Source of the DNA: Mycolicibacterium aurum
Lineage (GTDB): Bacteria; Actinomycetota; Actinomycetes; Mycobacteriales; Mycobacteriaceae
Length of the DNA stretch: 64,000 nt
Direction: 5' to 3'
NCBI GenBank assembly: GCA_900078775.1
Contig: LT549889.1
Coordinates: forward strand, 3,472,001 to 3,536,000
Shown here: piece by piece, positions 1 to 7,327 of the stretch
Position numbering within the stretch: position 1 is the stretch's first letter
How the letters are laid out: each line of letters opens with the position of its first letter
Notes under the pieces: generated by a model
What the model was told of the DNA's origin: nothing
Databases searched by the model: none
What the model saw: the letters and a program-made list of their open reading frames with translations, nothing else
Program-made: the position numbers and the translations under genes

Positions 1-211
1 GCTGGACACGGTGCTCGACCCGGACACCGCGCCGGATCCGATCTCGCCGACCGGTACCGCCACCACCAGCACCTCGGCCACCGAGACCACCGAGGCGACC
101 GAGACCACCGAGTCCTCGGAGGCTTCGGAGACCGTCACCGAGACCACCGAGGCGGAAGCGGCGGCGGCCGAGTCCCCGGTCACCACGACGGCGGCCACCC
201 CGGCCGGCTGA
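1..211 (+). CDS. 3' end of an unidentified gene, Thr/Glu/Ala-rich tail
   Basis: Only the C-terminal part is in the window; the open frame runs in from the left edge (codons begin at base 2) and stops at TGA 209-211. The visible tail is low complexity: runs of Thr, Glu, Ser and Ala, including repeated TETTEA-type units, ending in a Thr/Ala/Pro-rich segment. Such tails are usually disordered; no domain can be recognised. A strong hairpin begins 10 bases after the stop, which supports a real gene end here. Function cannot be assigned from this fragment. Confidence 0.6.
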   Translation, partial: LDTVLDPDTAPDPISPTGTATTSTSATETTEATETTESSEASETVTETTEAEAAAAESPVTTTAATPAG

Positions 212-221
212 TTTTCCAGCA

Positions 222-281
222 CCCGCAGATACAGAATCGCCCCTTTTCCGGGAGGAAAAGGGGCGATTCTGTATCTGCGGG
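222..281. terminator. Perfect 28-bp hairpin between convergent genes
   Basis: Bases 222-249 and 254-281 are exact reverse complements, with a 4-base loop (GGGA). The hairpin lies between the end of the first gene (211) and the stop of the acyl-CoA dehydrogenase gene (287), so it can terminate transcription in both directions. There is no clear U-tract, as is common in mycobacteria. It is not related in sequence to the other hairpins in the window. Confidence 0.8.
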
Positions 282-286
282 GCGGA

Positions 287-1429
287 CTAGACGCCCAGGT
301 CGCGTCCGATGATCTCCTTCATGATCTCGGTGGTGCCACCGAAGATCGTCTGGATGCGGCCGTCGACGTAGGCGCGCGCCACGCGGTACTCCAGCATGTA
401 GCCGTAGCCGCCGTGCAGCTGCACGCACTGGTCGATGATCTTCTTGGCGGTTTCGGTGGCGAACCACTTGGCCTTGGCCGCCTCGACGGCGGTCAGCTCA
501 CCGTCGACCACGCCGCGCAGGCAGCGGTCGATGTAGTTCTCGGTGACGTCCAGCTCGGTCTCCATCTCGGCGAGCAGGAACCGGTTGTGCTGGAAGCTGC
601 CGATCGGCTGACCGAAGGCCTTGCGGTCCTTGGCGTACTGCAGCGTCTCCTGGAACACGGCGCGGGCACCGGCGATGGCCGAGATGGCGATCGACAGCCG
701 CTCCGAGGGCAGGTTGGTCATCAGGTGGTAGAACCCGCGACCTTCCTTGCCGAGCAGGTTGGCGCCCGGCACCCGGACGTTCTCGAAGTGCAGCTCGGAG
801 GTGTCCTGGCTGTGCAGGCCCATCTTGTCGAGCTTGCGGCCGCGGGTGAAGCCCTCCATCCCGCGCTCCACCACGAACAGGGTGAAGCCCTTGTGGCCGG
901 CTTCCGGATCGGTGCGGGCGACCACGACGCACAGGTCGCAGTTGATGCCCGAGGAGATGAACGTCTTGGACCCGTTGATGATCCAGTCGTCACCGTCACG
1001 CACCGCCGAGGTGCGGATGCCCGCCAGGTCGCTACCGGCGCCGGGCTCGGTCATCGCGATGGCGATGATCAGCTCGCCGCTGGTGATGCCGGGCATCCAG
1101 CGCTGCTTCTGCTCGTCGTTGGCCAGCTCGTTGAAGTACGGGCCGACGACGTCGTTGTGCAGGCTGAGCGCCGGGCCGTGCACGCCGGCCTTGGCGATCT
1201 CCTCGTCGATGATGGCGTTGAACCGGAAGTCATCCGAGCCACCGCCGCCGAACTCCTCGGGCATGTTGAAGCCGATGAGCCCGTACTTGCCGGCCGCGGT
1301 GTACGCGGACCGGTCGACCAGGCGCTCGGTCTCCCACTTCTCGGAGTTGGGCACGAGCTCACGCTCGATGTAGTCCTTGACGGTCTGGCGGAACGCTTCG
1401 TGCTCCGCTTCGTAGATCGTTCGCTTCAT
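287..1429 (-). CDS. Acyl-CoA dehydrogenase (FadE20-like)
   Basis: 380 residues, a normal length for a FAD-dependent acyl-CoA dehydrogenase, which introduces the alpha-beta double bond in the first step of beta-oxidation. The N-terminal, middle (MTEPGAGSDL) and C-terminal (QLHGGYGYM, then GGTTEIMKEIIGR) signatures are all present. The Glu of GGTTE, about residue 368, is the expected catalytic base of the medium/short-chain type. From memory the sequence resembles M. tuberculosis FadE20. The gene is last in a three-gene operon, starting 15 bases after the hydratase stop. The substrate is unknown; the FadR-type regulator next to the operon suggests acyl-CoA control. Confidence 0.93.
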   Translation of the reverse strand: MKRTIYEAEHEAFRQTVKDYIERELVPNSEKWETERLVDRSAYTAAGKYGLIGFNMPEEFGGGGSDDFRFNAIIDEEIAKAGVHGPALSLHNDVVGPYFNELANDEQKQRWMPGITSGELIIAIAMTEPGAGSDLAGIRTSAVRDGDDWIINGSKTFISSGINCDLCVVVARTDPEAGHKGFTLFVVERGMEGFTRGRKLDKMGLHSQDTSELHFENVRVPGANLLGKEGRGFYHLMTNLPSERLSIAISAIAGARAVFQETLQYAKDRKAFGQPIGSFQHNRFLLAEMETELDVTENYIDRCLRGVVDGELTAVEAAKAKWFATETAKKIIDQCVQLHGGYGYMLEYRVARAYVDGRIQTIFGGTTEIMKEIIGRDLGV

Positions 1430-1444
1430 TGACTGCTTGGTTCC

Positions 1445-2257
1445 TTACTTTGCTTTCCAGACCGGTTCGCGCTTCTGCGCGAAGGCCAGTGGCCCTTCCA
1501 TGGCGTCCTCGGTCTTCAGCAGCGTGGAGAACTCGCTGAAGGTCTGCTTCCAGAACGGCTCGTCGGCGGCGACGACGCCGTCGATCGCGCCGTAGGACAC
1601 CCGCTTGCTGGCGCGAACGGCCAACGGCGCGTTGACCGCAATGCGTTCGGCGAGCTCCAGGGCCGCCTCCAGGACGGTGCCGTCCGGCACCACCTTGTTG
1701 ATCAGGCCCCACTTGAGCGCATCCTGCGAGGACAGCGGTTCGCCGGTGTACACCAGCTCCAGCGCCAGCTTCTGCGGCAGCTGCTGCACGATGCGGAACA
1801 CCCCGCCGGCACCGGCGATCAGGCCGCGCTTCACTTCGGGCAGACCGAATTTCGCGCGCTCCTCGGCGACCACCAGGTCACTGGCCAGGGCCAGTTCGGT
1901 CCCGCCACCCAGCGCCGTGCCGTTGACCGCGGCGATCGTCGGCTTGTCGACGAAGTGCCGCACGTAGCCGGCGAAGCCCCACTCCGGGTGGTCCGGGTGA
2001 AAGAGGTTCTCGCCGCGGGAGATCGCCTTGAGGTCGGCGCCCGCGCAGAATGACTTGTCCCCGGCACCGGTCAGCACGATGGCCCGGATCTCCGGATCGT
2101 CCTGGGCGGCCGCCAGGGCGTCACCGACGCCGATGGACACCGACGCGTTGACCGCGTTGCGGGCGTCGGGCCGGTTGATCGTGATGACCAGTACGCCACC
2201 ATCCCTGCCCCGGCGCTCGGTGAGAGCGCCGGGTTCGGTCACGGCTTCGGTGCTCAC
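1445..2257 (-). CDS. Enoyl-CoA hydratase/isomerase (crotonase family)
   Basis: 270 residues when started at the GTG whose G-T-G-A overlaps the thiolase stop by 4 bases; an in-frame extension upstream exists but lies within the thiolase gene. It would hydrate trans-2-enoyl-CoA, the second beta-oxidation step. Crotonase signatures are visible: FCAGADLKAISRG for the CoA/oxyanion region, GGGTELALASDL and FGLPEVKRG, each carrying a Glu at the positions used by hydratases. The 4-base overlap implies translational coupling. No dedicated 3-hydroxyacyl-CoA dehydrogenase is present in the cluster, so that step must be supplied elsewhere. Confidence 0.9.
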   Translation of the reverse strand: MSTEAVTEPGALTERRGRDGGVLVITINRPDARNAVNASVSIGVGDALAAAQDDPEIRAIVLTGAGDKSFCAGADLKAISRGENLFHPDHPEWGFAGYVRHFVDKPTIAAVNGTALGGGTELALASDLVVAEERAKFGLPEVKRGLIAGAGGVFRIVQQLPQKLALELVYTGEPLSSQDALKWGLINKVVPDGTVLEAALELAERIAVNAPLAVRASKRVSYGAIDGVVAADEPFWKQTFSEFSTLLKTEDAMEGPLAFAQKREPVWKAK

Positions 2258-3414
2258 AGCAGCTCGAGGATGGTCGCGTTGGCCTGGCCGCCACCTTCGC
2301 ACATGGTCTGCAGGCCGTACTGAATGTTGTTGTCCCGCATGTGGTACAGCAGGGTGGTCAGGATGCGCGCACCGGAGCCGCCGAGCGGGTGGCCCAGGGC
2401 GATGGCACCGCCGTTGGGGTTGAGCTTGGCCTCGTCGGCGCCGATGTCCTTCAGCCACGCCATCGGGACCGGGGCGAAGGCCTCGTTGACCTCGAAGGCA
2501 CCGATCTGGTCGACGCTCAGGCCGGACTTGGCCAGCGCCTTCTGGGTGGCCGGGATCGGCGCGGTCAGCATGATGACCGGGTCGGCGCCGGCGAGCACCG
2601 CGGTGTGCACCTTGGCCAGCGGCTTCAGGCCGAGGTCCTTGGCCTTGTCGGCCGACATGATCAGCAGGGCGGCCGAACCGTCGGAGATCTGGCTGGAGTT
2701 ACCGGCGTGGATCACACCGTCCTCACGGAAGGCCGGCTTGATCTTGGCCATCGACTCGACGGTGCCGCCGCGGCGGATGCCGCCGTCCTCGAGCACGACG
2801 GTGTCGTTGCCGTCGGCGTCCTTGGTCTTGATGCCGACGATCTGATCCTTGAAGGCACCGGAATCCTGCGCGGCGGCGGCCTTCTCGTGCGAGCGCAGGG
2901 AGAACTCGTCGAGCTGGGTGCGGGACAGGCCCCACTGCTCGGCGATCATCTCCGCGCCGACGCCCTGGTTCGGGATCTGGTTGTCGTAGCGGTCCAGGAA
3001 CGCCTCGGAGTAGGGGCGTCCGCCGTTGGCCAGCGAGGAGCCCATCGGGGTGCGCGACATCGACTCGACGCCACCGGCGACGACGACGTCGTAGTGCCCG
3101 GCCACCACGCCGGCGACGGCGAAGTGCAGCGACTGCTGGCTGGAGCCGCACTGGCGGTCCACCGTCACACCGGGGACGGTCTCGGGCCATCCGGCGGTGA
3201 GCACGGCGGTCCGGGCGATGTCGAGCGCCTGCTCACCGGCCTGCATGACGCAGCCCCAGATGACGTCGTCGACGAGCGCGGGGTCGACGCCGGCGCGCTC
3301 GACCAGGCCGTTGAGGACCTGCGCCGACAGGTCGGCCGGGTGGATACCCGACAGGGCGCCGTTGCGCTTCCCTACGGCCGAGCGCACTGCCTCGACGATG
3401 ACCGCTTCAGCCAT
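2254..3414 (-). CDS. Acetyl-CoA acyltransferase (thiolase)
   Basis: 386 residues, the usual length for a degradative thiolase. The acylated nucleophile is the Cys in VDRQCGSSQQ (Cys89), the His is in GHPLGGSGAR, and the second Cys is in the C-terminal CEGGGQANA. It would cleave 3-ketoacyl-CoA, the last beta-oxidation step. The start ATG is well supported: AAGGAGAA lies just upstream. It is the first gene of the thiolase-hydratase-dehydrogenase operon and is read divergently from the GntR regulator. The N-terminus (VIVEAVRSAVGKRNGALSG) looks more like the FadA5-type thiolases than like FadA2, but substrate class cannot be decided by eye. Confidence 0.93.
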   Translation of the reverse strand: MAEAVIVEAVRSAVGKRNGALSGIHPADLSAQVLNGLVERAGVDPALVDDVIWGCVMQAGEQALDIARTAVLTAGWPETVPGVTVDRQCGSSQQSLHFAVAGVVAGHYDVVVAGGVESMSRTPMGSSLANGGRPYSEAFLDRYDNQIPNQGVGAEMIAEQWGLSRTQLDEFSLRSHEKAAAAQDSGAFKDQIVGIKTKDADGNDTVVLEDGGIRRGGTVESMAKIKPAFREDGVIHAGNSSQISDGSAALLIMSADKAKDLGLKPLAKVHTAVLAGADPVIMLTAPIPATQKALAKSGLSVDQIGAFEVNEAFAPVPMAWLKDIGADEAKLNPNGGAIALGHPLGGSGARILTTLLYHMRDNNIQYGLQTMCEGGGQANATILELL

Positions 3415-3630
3415 GAACTTCTCCTTCGAAGGTGTATTGGCGTACTGCTGATGTCGCTTTGTCTACCTGAACGGTCTGAGACCGATATAAGTGAAGGTAG
3501 AACAGAAGGTTTACTAGGTCAACCTACTGGTTGGTGGAGGGCGTGGATCCGCGGGTGCAGGCCGTGGGCTCGCCTACATGGTTTACTGAGTTGAACACCT
3601 AACTCAGATTATTCACGAGGGAGTCGCACG
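3415..3630. promoter_or_regulatory. Divergent control region with three inverted repeats
   Basis: This 216-base gap separates the thiolase operon from the GntR gene and is AT-richer than its surroundings. It holds three inverted repeats: CGGTCTGAGACCG at 3472-3484, TAGGTCAACCTA at 3515-3526, and TGAGTT-N8-AACTCA at 3587-3606. GntR/FadR proteins bind short palindromes near their own genes, so one or more of these is a plausible operator for the adjacent regulator, with acyl-CoA as a likely ligand. Which one is bound is inference. Confidence 0.55.
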
Positions 3631-4428
3631 GTGGCCGGCAGTACCCCGCTCTCGCCGATGATGGGCCGCAGTGCCGTCCCGGCGGTGGCCGGAGCGCCCA
3701 TCCGCTCCCCCAAGACCGCCGAACTGGTGGCCGGCACGCTGCGCCGGATGGTGGTGGACGGCCAGCTCAAGGAGGGCGACTTCCTGCCCAACGAGGCCGA
3801 ACTGATGGCGCACTTCGGCGTCAGCCGCCCGACACTGCGCGAGGCCGTGCGGGTGCTGGAGTCCGAGCGCCTGGTCGAGGTGCGCCGCGGTTCGCGCACC
3901 GGCGCGCGGGTCCGGGTGCCAGGGCCCGAGATCGTGGCCCGCCCGGCCGGCCTGCTGCTGGAACTGTCCGGCGCGACCATCGCCGACGTGATGACCGCCC
4001 GCTCGGGGATCGAGCCGATGGCGGTCCGCCTGCTCACCGAGTCCCGGAACACCGAGGCCTACGACGAACTCGACGCGATGATCGCCGACTACGTGCCGTC
4101 CGGGCGGGAGACCGGTCGGATGGCCGAGACCACCGGCGACTTCCACCAGCGCATGGTGGAGCTGTCCGGCAACGCGACGCTGACCATCATGGCCGGCATG
4201 CTGCACGAGATCACGGTGCGCCACACCGCTTTCGCCATGAAGGAGAATCGGCCGCTGTCCAAGACGGACTACGAGCTGCTGATGCGGTCCTACAAGCGAC
4301 TCATGACGCTGATGCGGTCCGGGGACGGCGCGGCGGCCGAGGCGCACTGGCGCAAGCACCTGGACACCGCGCGCGAACTGCTGCTGAAAGGCCTGGAGAC
4401 CGTCAAGGTCCGCGACGTCATGCTCTGA
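3631..4428 (+). CDS. FadR/GntR-family transcriptional regulator
   Basis: 265 residues. An N-terminal winged helix-turn-helix of the GntR type (about residues 30-95, with LPNEAELMAHFGVSRPTLRE) is followed by an all-helical FCD ligand-binding domain (about 110-255). The GTG start at 3631 has a GAGGGAG ribosome-binding sequence upstream. The gene is divergent from the beta-oxidation operon and converges with the DUF3556 gene, overlapping its end by 11 bases. By family it should be an acyl-CoA- or carboxylate-responsive repressor; control of the neighbouring operon is the simplest inference. It has the same general type as Mce1R, but the mce operon here is 6 kb away with its own TetR gene. Confidence 0.88.
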   Translation: MAGSTPLSPMMGRSAVPAVAGAPIRSPKTAELVAGTLRRMVVDGQLKEGDFLPNEAELMAHFGVSRPTLREAVRVLESERLVEVRRGSRTGARVRVPGPEIVARPAGLLLELSGATIADVMTARSGIEPMAVRLLTESRNTEAYDELDAMIADYVPSGRETGRMAETTGDFHQRMVELSGNATLTIMAGMLHEITVRHTAFAMKENRPLSKTDYELLMRSYKRLMTLMRSGDGAAAEAHWRKHLDTARELLLKGLETVKVRDVML

Positions 4429-6163
4429 GCCCGCCCGATGACGACTGCACGTCGTGGACCGGCACCGTGTCGTCCCACGGCTGGCGGGTCACCATATCGG
4501 CGACCTTCACATAACCGCGCTCGAACTCCCCGGTTGCCGCGTCGACCAACCGGTACTGCTGGGTCTGCCGGTGGATCGGTTGCGCGTCGAGCATCACGAT
4601 GCGCACCTCCCCCGGTTCGAAATGACAGCGCGACTGCAGCGCGGCCACCAACTGCTCGTTGCTCATGTGCCCGTCGCCGAAGTTCCAGCCGATCGCGGTG
4701 GACACGATGCGTTCCCCGTCGGTGAGGGTGTAGTCGTCCTCGTTGTGCCCGGCCATCGCCCGGTGCGCCAGGGTGAACAGCGCCCGGCCGTGAGTGTTGA
4801 AGGAGCGGAACGCATATCCCATGTACATCGGGATCTGGGCGGCCTCCTTGCTGCCGTAGAACTTCTCCAGCTGCGCGGCGGGCATGCTGGCGATCGCGAC
4901 GATGCCCGCGGCGATCTTGGCGTCCGCCGACGGTTTGATGCACCACAGCGAGGTGTCCCAGTTGCCGGCGTAGTAGCGCATGCCGGGCAGGAAGGAGATC
5001 TTGCGCGGGAACAGGTTTCCCAGGATGACGGTGCCGGCCAGGACCACCAGCAGCAGTACCGGCCACGGCGAGGACAGGTCGGAGAGCCCGATACCCGGGT
5101 GCCCGACGAACAACGCCAGCACGCTGAACATCATGAAGACGTTCCATTCCAGCGGGACGCCCATCGGGATCGAGCTCAGGATGCCGAAGTGGAAAATCAG
5201 CATGACGGCGGCCGCGATGGCACCGACCGTGCCGCCGTGGCTGAAGAACAGCACGATCGGGACGAGGCCCTCCACGGCGGTGGAGAAGTGCCCGATGAAC
5301 CGGGACGGGCGCCCGGGCCGCAGGTCATCGGGGAAGTGTTCGAAGAACTTTCGCTTGATGGCCGGGGACCGGAACACCGGGTTGTTGCTCATCATGGTGG
5401 AGATGACGAACGGGAAATGCTTGTTGAGCTTGGACGTCGCCGCGCCCAGCCAGATGACCAGGCAGACGAACTTCGCGGCCAGGATGATATCGGCGCCGCT
5501 GAACAGGAAGCACACCGCCAGCGAGCCGTACACCTCGCCGCGGGCGGCCAGGAAGATGACCTTGTCGCGTAGCCCGGCCAGGGCCAGCAGCCCGATGATG
5601 GTGGCGGTCTGCCAGACCGGCAACACCCCGACCTCGGTCCCGAGTTCGGGGATGGGCCCGGTGCCCTGGGAGAAGAGCGCCACCACCAGCATCACCAGCA
5701 GCGCGCCGTAGAGCGCCACGTCCACCGGGCCGCGGCTGTCGCCCTTGGTCAGCGGGATCCGGTTGGGCCAGGGTGGCAGCCGAATCGTTCTGGGCCGCAA
5801 CCAGTACAGGATGGACCCCAGCGGGGGGAAGAACCGGTTGTTGAGCGGGCCGAAGCCGCAGCCCAGGCCGACGACCTCGAACAGCATCGTGTAGAACACG
5901 ACCTTCTGGTAGAGGATCGGCTCGTTGTACCAGGCGGAGACCTCGGTGAACCCGCCCAGCCCGTCGGTGGTGGCCAGCACCAGCACCCAGGCCACCGCGA
6001 TGTAGGCGAGGATCTTGGCGACGTAGAACAGGTGCAGCGCCACCGGGGTGCCGAAGCCCACCTCGGCCCAGTGCCGCGCCATCGGGACGATCTTCTCGGC
6101 GCGGGTGCCCTTGCTCCACTCCTCGAAATCGATCACCGGAGTGTTCTGCTTGAGGAATCCCAT
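4418..6163 (-). CDS. DUF3556 polytopic membrane protein
   Basis: 581 residues from the ATG at 6163 (MGFLKQNTPVIDF). About the first 400 residues carry many hydrophobic segments; the C-terminal 180 are soluble and include MYMGYAFRSFNTHGRALFTLAHRA and a segment ending in a QPWDD motif. This matches my recollection of the DUF3556 family of mycobacteria and relatives; no biochemical role is known to me. The start was chosen because a -10-like TAGTCT (6176-6171) and a KstR-type operator lie immediately upstream, suggesting a leaderless message. The operator suggests induction by sterol intermediates. The 3' end overlaps the GntR gene by 11 bases. Confidence 0.8.
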   Translation of the reverse strand: MGFLKQNTPVIDFEEWSKGTRAEKIVPMARHWAEVGFGTPVALHLFYVAKILAYIAVAWVLVLATTDGLGGFTEVSAWYNEPILYQKVVFYTMLFEVVGLGCGFGPLNNRFFPPLGSILYWLRPRTIRLPPWPNRIPLTKGDSRGPVDVALYGALLVMLVVALFSQGTGPIPELGTEVGVLPVWQTATIIGLLALAGLRDKVIFLAARGEVYGSLAVCFLFSGADIILAAKFVCLVIWLGAATSKLNKHFPFVISTMMSNNPVFRSPAIKRKFFEHFPDDLRPGRPSRFIGHFSTAVEGLVPIVLFFSHGGTVGAIAAAVMLIFHFGILSSIPMGVPLEWNVFMMFSVLALFVGHPGIGLSDLSSPWPVLLLVVLAGTVILGNLFPRKISFLPGMRYYAGNWDTSLWCIKPSADAKIAAGIVAIASMPAAQLEKFYGSKEAAQIPMYMGYAFRSFNTHGRALFTLAHRAMAGHNEDDYTLTDGERIVSTAIGWNFGDGHMSNEQLVAALQSRCHFEPGEVRIVMLDAQPIHRQTQQYRLVDAATGEFERGYVKVADMVTRQPWDDTVPVHDVQSSSGGLRA

Positions 6164-6174
6164 GGGGATCAGAC

Positions 6175-6188
6175 TAGAACGTGTTCCA
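6175..6188 (-). promoter_or_regulatory. KstR-type operator in front of the DUF3556 gene
   Basis: TAGAACGTGTTCCA matches the published KstR consensus TNNAACNNGTTNNA at every fixed position. It sits 11 bases upstream of the DUF3556 start and abuts a -10-like TAGTCT on the minus strand, the arrangement expected of a repressor site. The same 14 bases occur in the opposite orientation at 42001-42014. KstR binding is inferred from the motif alone. Confidence 0.65.
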
Positions 6189-6199
6189 ATTCCGCTGTG

Positions 6200-6259
6200 G
6201 CGAACAGGCGCGAATGGCCGCATTTCGGAGTGAGAATGCGGCCTTTCGCGTCTCTTCGC
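6200..6259 (-). terminator. Imperfect 25-bp hairpin (second hairpin family)
   Basis: Arms 6200-6224 and 6235-6259 pair over 25 positions with three mismatches around a 10-base loop. It follows the DoxX stop (6269) on the minus strand and precedes the operator of the DUF3556 gene, so it most likely separates those two units. The outer 20 bases of the left arm match 18 of 20 bases of the hairpin at 52064-52122. Confidence 0.7.
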
Positions 6260-6268
6260 GAGAAAAGG

Positions 6269-6784
6269 TCAGGAGGTCTTGACCGGGGGCCGGAAGAAGA
6301 TGACCAGCTGCCCGATGCCGCCGAGCAGGCCCAGGCCCACCGCGATGGCCAGCCCGCACCAGCCCGACAGCCAGCTCGCGAAGTCGGTCCCGGAGAACAG
6401 CAGATGGTCCAGGCTGTACTTACCCGCGCCGGTCCCGGCGATCGCCACCGCGGCCACCGCGAGCACCAGGTTGTACTCCCAGCCCTCCTTGACGATGAAG
6501 AAGCCGTTGTGCCGGTGCACCGTCCAGGCGGCCACCAACATCAGGGCGACGAACCCGGCGGCCGGGATCGGGGTCAGCAGCCCCAGCGCCAGCCCGAGTC
6601 CGGCCGCGATCTCGGTGCTCGCCGCGACCCGGGCGTGGAACAGGCCCGGCTTCATGCCGATGCTGTCGAACCAGCCCGCGGTTCCCGGGATGCGCCCGCC
6701 GCCGAAGAACTTGTTGTAACCGTGCGCGGCCATGGTCAGACCGAGAACGACACGCAGAATCAAGATCGCAGTATCAGAAGCCAC
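6269..6784 (-). CDS. DoxX-family membrane protein
   Basis: 171 residues with four to five hydrophobic segments. The N-terminal LRVVLGLTMAAHGYNKFFGG and the later ASTEIAAGLGLALGLLTPI are typical of DoxX/DoxD-like proteins, small integral membrane proteins linked in mycobacteria to redox and thiol stress complexes with SodA and SseA. The length is at the upper end for the family. It stands alone, divergent from the Rid-family gene 67 bases away. Neither sodA nor sseA is nearby, so a specific role cannot be inferred. Confidence 0.8.
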   Translation of the reverse strand: MASDTAILILRVVLGLTMAAHGYNKFFGGGRIPGTAGWFDSIGMKPGLFHARVAASTEIAAGLGLALGLLTPIPAAGFVALMLVAAWTVHRHNGFFIVKEGWEYNLVLAVAAVAIAGTGAGKYSLDHLLFSGTDFASWLSGWCGLAIAVGLGLLGGIGQLVIFFRPPVKTS

Positions 6785-6851
6785 GTAACAGAATCTAGGC
6801 CATCTGTTAAGCCGATGCCCAGCTACCCGCCGGTACTGGACACTGATTCAC

Positions 6852-7265
6852 ATGCCCCGCCTCCCCGTCCATCGCTCGATCCCCGACATCGGCTACCTGA
6901 GCGCGCAACTGTTCGACGACCTCGGCATCGTGCAGACCGTGCTGGCCGGCGACACCGTGTACGTCTCCGGGATCGCCCCGCTGACCGATGCCGGCGGCGA
7001 GGTGGACGTGGTGAGCACCGATCTGGCCGAGCAGCTGACCTACGTGCTGGAGGTGCTGGACCGCTCGCTGACCGCGGCCGGCACCGACCGCAGCGGGTTG
7101 GTGGCCTGGACCGTCTACACCACCGATATGCCGGGCTTGGCGCAATGTGTGCCCATGCTGCGCGATTGGGCCGGGGAACATCGCCCGACCAGCACCTGGA
7201 TCGGCTGCGCGAGCTTCATCCACCCGCAGCAGCTGCTGGAACTCACCGCCACCGCCGTCCGCTGA
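6852..7265 (+). CDS. Rid (YjgF/YER057c/UK114) family protein lacking the RidA arginine
   Basis: 137 residues covering one Rid domain (GDTVYVSGIAPLTDAGG at the start of the core, TSTWIGCASFIHPQQLLELTATAV at the end). Canonical RidA enamine/imine deaminases carry an Arg in PARSCVEV; the aligned segment here is PTSTWIGC, so that residue is Ser114. The protein is therefore probably a non-deaminase Rid subgroup member, though Glu130 of the family is kept. The gene stands alone, its stop overlapping a conserved repeat element. Function unknown beyond the fold. Confidence 0.82.
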   Translation: MPRLPVHRSIPDIGYLSAQLFDDLGIVQTVLAGDTVYVSGIAPLTDAGGEVDVVSTDLAEQLTYVLEVLDRSLTAAGTDRSGLVAWTVYTTDMPGLAQCVPMLRDWAGEHRPTSTWIGCASFIHPQQLLELTATAVR

Positions 7266-7327
7266 CCTGCGATTTGTGGAGTCTTAGCCGGAATGATTCC
7301 GGTTAACACTCCACAAATCGCTACAGC
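7262..7327. repeat. Dispersed hairpin element, copy A (terminator)
   Basis: Arms 7269-7294 and 7296-7321 pair over 26 positions with one mismatch and one G-U pair. The element bridges two convergent genes: the TGA of the Rid gene (7263-7265) is inside its left edge and the CTA (TAG on the minus strand) of the WS/DGAT-like gene (7321-7323) inside its right edge. A 66-base stretch matches copy C at 63826-63891 at 59 positions. It is likely a bidirectional terminator; a mobile or copied origin is inferred from the extended identity. Confidence 0.8.

Noticed and set aside
413..1432. Long open frames antisense to the acyl-CoA dehydrogenase, thiolase, mce genes, ychF, fum and others
   Set aside because: High-GC codon use leaves the complementary strand open by chance; the proteins show no domains and lie fully within well-supported genes.
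2257..2458. Upstream extension of the enoyl-CoA hydratase frame
   Set aside because: It lies inside the thiolase gene and encodes Arg/Pro-rich nonsense; the GTG overlapping the thiolase stop gives a normal family length.
3631..4428. Identity of the GntR regulator as Mce1R
   Set aside because: It adjoins a beta-oxidation operon, not mce1 or fadD5, and sequence memory is not precise enough to claim orthology.
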